DNA of 64,000 bases from Syntrophopropionicum propionicicum_A (GTDB lineage Bacteria; Bacillota; Desulfotomaculia; Desulfotomaculales; Pelotomaculaceae): positions 1 to 64,000 of the forward strand of contig NZ_JBMGJC010000008.1 of the NCBI RefSeq assembly GCF_048984525.1. The letters are read 5' to 3'. Within the stretch, counting starts at the first letter, position 1; each line of letters starts with the position of its first letter. The position numbers and the translations under genes are program-made. Shown piece by piece: positions 60,439 through 64,000 of the stretch. Under the pieces are notes generated by a model. The model searched no databases, was not told where the DNA came from, and saw only the letters and a program-made list of their open reading frames with translations.

Positions 60439-60714
60439 CGATACCGCACACCTTATCGTGGAATAATGTTCTTCCTGTGCTTTGCAGGCGGAATTATTAT
60501 TACACTATATGGCCGCGATATACATTTTATGCCAGGGAAAAGGGGCAGACCTGAGCCTGGTCATTTCTTTGAACCAGCTGTATTCATTCCTGGATCACAT
60601 ATTTAAACCAGAGATAATAAAATGTGCGAGTACAATTATTTTATAAGACAAGTAGGTATTAATTGCAATTATGTATAATTATTACATCAGGGTTCTTTTA
60701 ATCGAGGAGGTATT

Positions 60715-61134
60715 ATGACCGGAGCAACACATATTTTAGCGGCTGCGGCTCTCTACCAAAGGGCCGCGCTTAAAACGCCTTACCTGTTGGTATTAGCTTT
60801 CCTGTCACACTTCTTGCTGGACGCGGTCCCTCATTTTGATCTGGCAGTACAGTGGAATTATATACCGGCGGCGGGTGCCGGGGCATATCTCCTGTTAATC
60901 GGGAAATGGCAGGGAGACTATAAAATTATAATCGCCGGTCTGCTCGGGGTGCTGCCTGATATATACCTGATATTACAACCCGGCTCCGGCTTTTCCGTAT
61001 TCCATAACATATTTCACTTTAAAAAGCTTAACCCGGTCCCAATAACACTTTTTACCGTAGAGACGGCATTCCTGGTATTCTGCGTCATAATGGTACTCAG
61101 CAAAAAAACACCGGAGCAGAAAATAAAATCCTGA
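60715..61134 (+). CDS. YdjM-like membrane protein of unknown function
   Basis: A 139-residue protein with three to four TM segments. The N-terminal MTGATHILAAAALYQRA and SHFLLDAVPHFDLA have His and Asp residues placed as in membrane-bound metal-dependent hydrolase-like proteins (YdjM/YbcI). The enzymatic activity is unproven. GAGGAGGT precedes the ATG at good spacing. It is followed by a hairpin repeat. Confidence 0.55.
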   Translation: MTGATHILAAAALYQRAALKTPYLLVLAFLSHFLLDAVPHFDLAVQWNYIPAAGAGAYLLLIGKWQGDYKIIIAGLLGVLPDIYLILQPGSGFSVFHNIFHFKKLNPVPITLFTVETAFLVFCVIMVLSKKTPEQKIKS

Positions 61135-61157
61135 TTACCCTGGTTCACAACCTGTGT

Positions 61158-61180
61158 CGGGTTAAAACCCGCCCTACAAG
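61158..61180. repeat. CCCGCCCTACAA hairpin repeat, copy 2
   Basis: CGGGTT and AACCCG form the stem and GCCCTACAAG follows. It shares its end with the copy at 58771. It lies 24 bases past the plus-strand stop. Confidence 0.55.
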
Positions 61181-61206
61181 CCTGAGGAATGTCACCGATT
61201 TGCCAA

Positions 61207-62643
61207 CTACCTGGTCCTGACGATCCTGTCCAGGTCCAATTTTCTTTTAACGCTGCTGTCTATACGGTTATACTGGACGAATATATTTTCACCAAGTGTC
61301 CCCCCGTTAGTGCGGAAAACATTGATCCCGGTCATGGTGGTCGGGTTTCCCTGATCATCGCCAATAGTATTATTTCTGATAATAATGTTGTCCACGAAGG
61401 CTTGAGGGCCATCCGCCACTACCCGTATACCGACCTGCCATTTCCCGCCGGTTCCCACATTCTTAATAGTGTTTTCTTCTATAACGGTGTCTTTATATAC
61501 CGTTTCAATCGCATTTAACTCTATTCCCTTGGTACCGGTGTTCTTAACCGTGTTATTCCTGACGATACTGCCGCTGCAGATGTGGATGCCTTCTTTCGAA
61601 TCACCCTCCAGATCACTTCTATATCCTGTCCGGTTAATGGTATTGCCCTCGATTATGGCGCCTGACCAGCATTCAATACCGTTTTCGCCAATATTGGCAA
61701 GGTTGTTTGCGCGGATGGTAAAGCTGTACAGCGGCGCGTCCGAGGAATCGATCAAAATACCGTTGCATCCTAACGCCTTCCCGCTGTCGTTAATAGCGCC
61801 GGTATTGTATATGCTGTTTTTCTCGATCAGGACATTGCGGTTGCCATTGCCGAAACACTGGATAGCCCTGTATCTCGTGTCAAACAGGCGGTTTTCAGAA
61901 ACAGTGATGTCTTTGGCCCCGGCAATAAATACGCAGGCATGGCCATATACCCTGGAAATAGAGTTCCTGTGCACCTGGATCCTGCTGGCGCCGCCACCGA
62001 GGTACAAGCCGTTTCCCTCATACCCGGCATGCTCTATTCTGCTGGAGCCGATATCATATAAAACATTGTCCCGTATTATGACATTTTCAATGCCGGGATT
62101 TGAAAACAGGATCCCGATACTCCCTGTGTTGCAAATCCTGCAGCTTTCGATCACTATATTTTTATTGGCTGTTACAGCCAGTATCCCGTATCCGGTTAAC
62201 CCTTTATTCCCGTCCAGGGTCAGGCCTCTCACGGTTAAATCGGATGCGTCTTTATCCAGTCTCAGTATATGAGTATTATTGATATTTTTAATCGCGGTGA
62301 CATTTGTGCCGGAACCGATCAGGCTTACTTTGTCTCTCACTGTGATCTGGTTACTTGTAATATATGTCCCGGGCGAAAAAACAACTGTGCCGCCATCAGG
62401 GGCCAGGGAGTTAATTGCCTGCTGCAGGGCTGCCGTGTCGTCTGTTTCCCCGTCCCCTTTTGCTCCAAAATCCTTTACGTTGATTAACGACACACCGGCA
62501 GCACGGTTATTGTTATCACTGCCGGCCTTGTCGGCGTCGCCGTTATCCCTTACTATGCAGCCGGAAGATTTCATGGCGGACAGGGGAAGGGATATTAATA
62601 TTACAAGCAATAATGCCAGCATAGACAGCCTGACCTTACTCAC
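61207..62643 (-). CDS. Secreted parallel beta-helix protein, pectate-lyase superfamily type
   Basis: A 478-residue protein with a signal peptide and a likely lipobox (SSGC at residues 26-29). Then comes the pectate_lyase_3-type start (VKDFGAKGDGETDDTAALQQ, GGTVVFSPGTYITSNQITVR), followed by many right-handed beta-helix coils (NIVIESCRICNTGSIGILF, NRNVLIEKNSIYNTGAIND, TVIEENTIKNVGTGGK). It probably binds or cleaves polysaccharide. It sits beside a flippase, so a role in exopolysaccharide handling is inferred. Confidence 0.8.
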   Translation of the reverse strand: MSKVRLSMLALLLVILISLPLSAMKSSGCIVRDNGDADKAGSDNNNRAAGVSLINVKDFGAKGDGETDDTAALQQAINSLAPDGGTVVFSPGTYITSNQITVRDKVSLIGSGTNVTAIKNINNTHILRLDKDASDLTVRGLTLDGNKGLTGYGILAVTANKNIVIESCRICNTGSIGILFSNPGIENVIIRDNVLYDIGSSRIEHAGYEGNGLYLGGGASRIQVHRNSISRVYGHACVFIAGAKDITVSENRLFDTRYRAIQCFGNGNRNVLIEKNSIYNTGAINDSGKALGCNGILIDSSDAPLYSFTIRANNLANIGENGIECWSGAIIEGNTINRTGYRSDLEGDSKEGIHICSGSIVRNNTVKNTGTKGIELNAIETVYKDTVIEENTIKNVGTGGKWQVGIRVVADGPQAFVDNIIIRNNTIGDDQGNPTTMTGINVFRTNGGTLGENIFVQYNRIDSSVKRKLDLDRIVRTR

Positions 62644-62645
62644 AT

Positions 62646-63893
62646 TTAATCCCCCAAAGATTTATTCATAACATCGGCACTTAATCTCTTCACACTGTAA
62701 ACCTTAAAAAAAGTTTTAACCAGGACCACAAATATATATCCGTGAGTTATTATATATGCGAATATCACGCCGTTCAGACCATATCTTACCGTGATGGTCG
62801 CGTTTAACACAAGCGCGACTGCGGCACCGGAAACAGCGGGAAAATACAATTCCTTCTCATGCCCTGTCGAATATAATACGCTTGAGCAAAAACATTCACA
62901 TCCGAAGAATAAAGCCGCTCCAACCAATATTAATATGTAACCTGACCACTGCAAATAGCTGTTAAACATTAACCGCAGCAATAAAACAATCACAGGAAAG
63001 CTCAGGACGCAGAATAAAGAGTAGATCTTCGCAAATTTTTTTATTTTTTCTTTTATATATATATGGAAACTCTCAGCTGCTGAAATATATTGCGCGGCAA
63101 TGGACGGATACCATGCCTCAACTACTGAATTGGGGATAAAAATAAACGCGTTATAAATCATCAGGGCCAGGCTGAAAACGGCAACGCCTTCTATACCGGA
63201 CGGGCTCGCCTGCAAAAAATATATCTCCATCCGTTTCCAGACAAAAATATCTATGAAACTTATCAGGCCTATAGAGTATATGGCCGGGAAGTAATTTTTT
63301 ATAAAGATGTCTTTTGATATTGATATTTTGCAGGTATAAAAAAAGATCAATAATACAAAAACCATGAAAGCAGCGCTTATAATTTCTATCAGCACCAGGT
63401 TTGGCCAGCTCAAAGCGCTGTTGTCCCTGGTAAACCAGATATATATCAGGCTGAAAAACAGTACAGCGGCGCCGGCAAACTCCGATATCATGATGATATA
63501 AAACATCATCACTTTTTTGACCAGCGCGGATACTATTTGATAACTGGCCAGCGCTGCAACCATTGCTATTAATAAAATGTACCCGTCCTGGTACTTCGTA
63601 AAAATCTTTATAACAATAAAGCCGGCGGCGGCGATTAAAAATGAGTGCAGTACAAGCGCCGGCAGGGGCACGTTGTCCTGGCTGCGCATGATTACCTGCG
63701 GCGCCCCCAGTACGGAAACCTGTACAATTATTCCCGCGGTCGCGATAACCAGGCTGTAGTAACCGTATTGGTCCACCGCCAGCAACAGCGGCAGCGCTAA
63801 CCCCCAGATGCTTTTGGAGCCAACCCTGATGCCCGACGCCACGACATTGGAAAGCGCCGCGTTGTTTATAAAACTGCTGATGATTTGGTTCAT
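62646..63893 (-). CDS. Polysaccharide flippase, Wzx/MATE type
   Basis: A 415-residue protein with twelve or so TM helices. The start (NNAALSNVVASGIRVGSKSI WG-type) and the pattern of repeated hydrophobic pairs fit O-antigen/exopolysaccharide flippases, which move lipid-linked glycans across the membrane. The stop is two bases from the beta-helix gene. Its start overlaps the stop of the partial gene at the edge by four bases, suggesting an exopolysaccharide operon on the minus strand. Confidence 0.75.
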   Translation of the reverse strand: MNQIISSFINNAALSNVVASGIRVGSKSIWGLALPLLLAVDQYGYYSLVIATAGIIVQVSVLGAPQVIMRSQDNVPLPALVLHSFLIAAAGFIVIKIFTKYQDGYILLIAMVAALASYQIVSALVKKVMMFYIIMISEFAGAAVLFFSLIYIWFTRDNSALSWPNLVLIEIISAAFMVFVLLIFFYTCKISISKDIFIKNYFPAIYSIGLISFIDIFVWKRMEIYFLQASPSGIEGVAVFSLALMIYNAFIFIPNSVVEAWYPSIAAQYISAAESFHIYIKEKIKKFAKIYSLFCVLSFPVIVLLLRLMFNSYLQWSGYILILVGAALFFGCECFCSSVLYSTGHEKELYFPAVSGAAVALVLNATITVRYGLNGVIFAYIITHGYIFVVLVKTFFKVYSVKRLSADVMNKSLGD

Positions 63894-64000
63894 GAAGTCC
63901 TGTTCTTATAGGCCCAGTATGACCCGTTGCTGTAGATGATTTCTACTTGGCCCGGGTTTTGGCTTATCCAGCCTGATATTTTATCAAAACCATAAGCATA
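63890..64000 (-). CDS. Partial gene at the right edge, C-terminal part
   Basis: A minus-strand frame of 36 residues, ISGWISQNPGQVEIIYSNGS, then YWAYKNRTS, open at the right edge and stopped by TGA at 63890-63892. It overlaps the start of the flippase gene by four bases, so it belongs to the same operon. Too short to classify; YSNGSYW is compatible with a glycan-related enzyme, but I do not assign a function. Confidence 0.5.
   Translation of the reverse strand, partial: YAYGFDKISGWISQNPGQVEIIYSNGSYWAYKNRTS

Overview
The window comes from a spore-forming, probably anaerobic clostridium of moderate GC content, most like the Peptococcaceae/Desulfotomaculales group (Pelotomaculum- or Desulfotomaculum-like). 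This placement is inference from gene content and repeats, not from a marker gene. The supporting content is a gerA-type germinant receptor operon, the cortex amidase CwlD, a SpoIIM-family protein, YtvI, a DUF1659-DUF2922-YvrJ trio, nadA beside a cysteine desulfurase, a flavin/iron-sulfur oxidoreductase fusion, and many short palindromic repeats near stop codons. No rRNA, intact tRNA, CRISPR array or complete prophage was seen.

Layout: 1-0.55 kb is transposon debris (start of an IS3-like orfA, tail of an IS4-like transposase, a truncated acetyltransferase). 0.6-9.7 kb holds small accessory genes: a MoaE-like fragment, DUF2200, a YdhG-like protein, VanZ, an ABC exporter pair, a YkvI-like transporter, an Old Yellow Enzyme bracketed by repeats, a YbaK-type deacylase and an EVE protein. 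9.7-22.7 kb, almost all on the minus strand, carries a lipoprotein, a methyltransferase, an ABC-F ATPase, an OsmC/TetR pair with matching operator-like sites, cell-envelope proteins (copper amine oxidase-N/DUF3298, DUF1287, two DUF881) and RecQ. 23-31 kb is rich in metal-related genes: a putative yybP-ykoY (Mn2+) riboswitch ahead of a cation/Ca2+ exchanger, a small protein with two CX3C motifs, and a CopA copper ATPase, then CysE. 31-34.3 kb has nadA, a cysteine desulfurase and an FdhD-like protein lacking the usual cysteines. 34.5-38.4 kb is gerA-C-B, where gerAA appears frameshifted in a run of ten A. 38.7-42 kb has HtrA and MgtE with an M-box riboswitch. 42-52.4 kb has redox enzymes, YtvI, a coiled-coil secreted protein, GalE, a DHH phosphoesterase and a geranylgeranyl-reductase-like protein. 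52.6-57.6 kb has two large PAS signalling proteins (GGDEF/HD-GYP, and a PocR-PAS histidine kinase). 57.7-64 kb holds the YvrJ trio, CwlD, SpoIIM, and an exopolysaccharide-type segment (beta-helix protein, flippase, partial gene) that continues beyond the right edge.

Functionally coherent groups are spore germination and cortex (gerA-C-B, cwlD, spoIIM, ytvI), divalent-metal homeostasis under RNA control (Mn2+ and Mg2+ riboswitches) with copper export, and NAD synthesis (cysteine desulfurase and NadA). The less ordinary signals are the gerAA poly-A frameshift, the REP-like palindromes, a 262-bp terminal-inverted-repeat element, the twin-CX3C microprotein, and the GltD-ferredoxin-MvhD fusion. 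I found no convincing wholly new multigene system.
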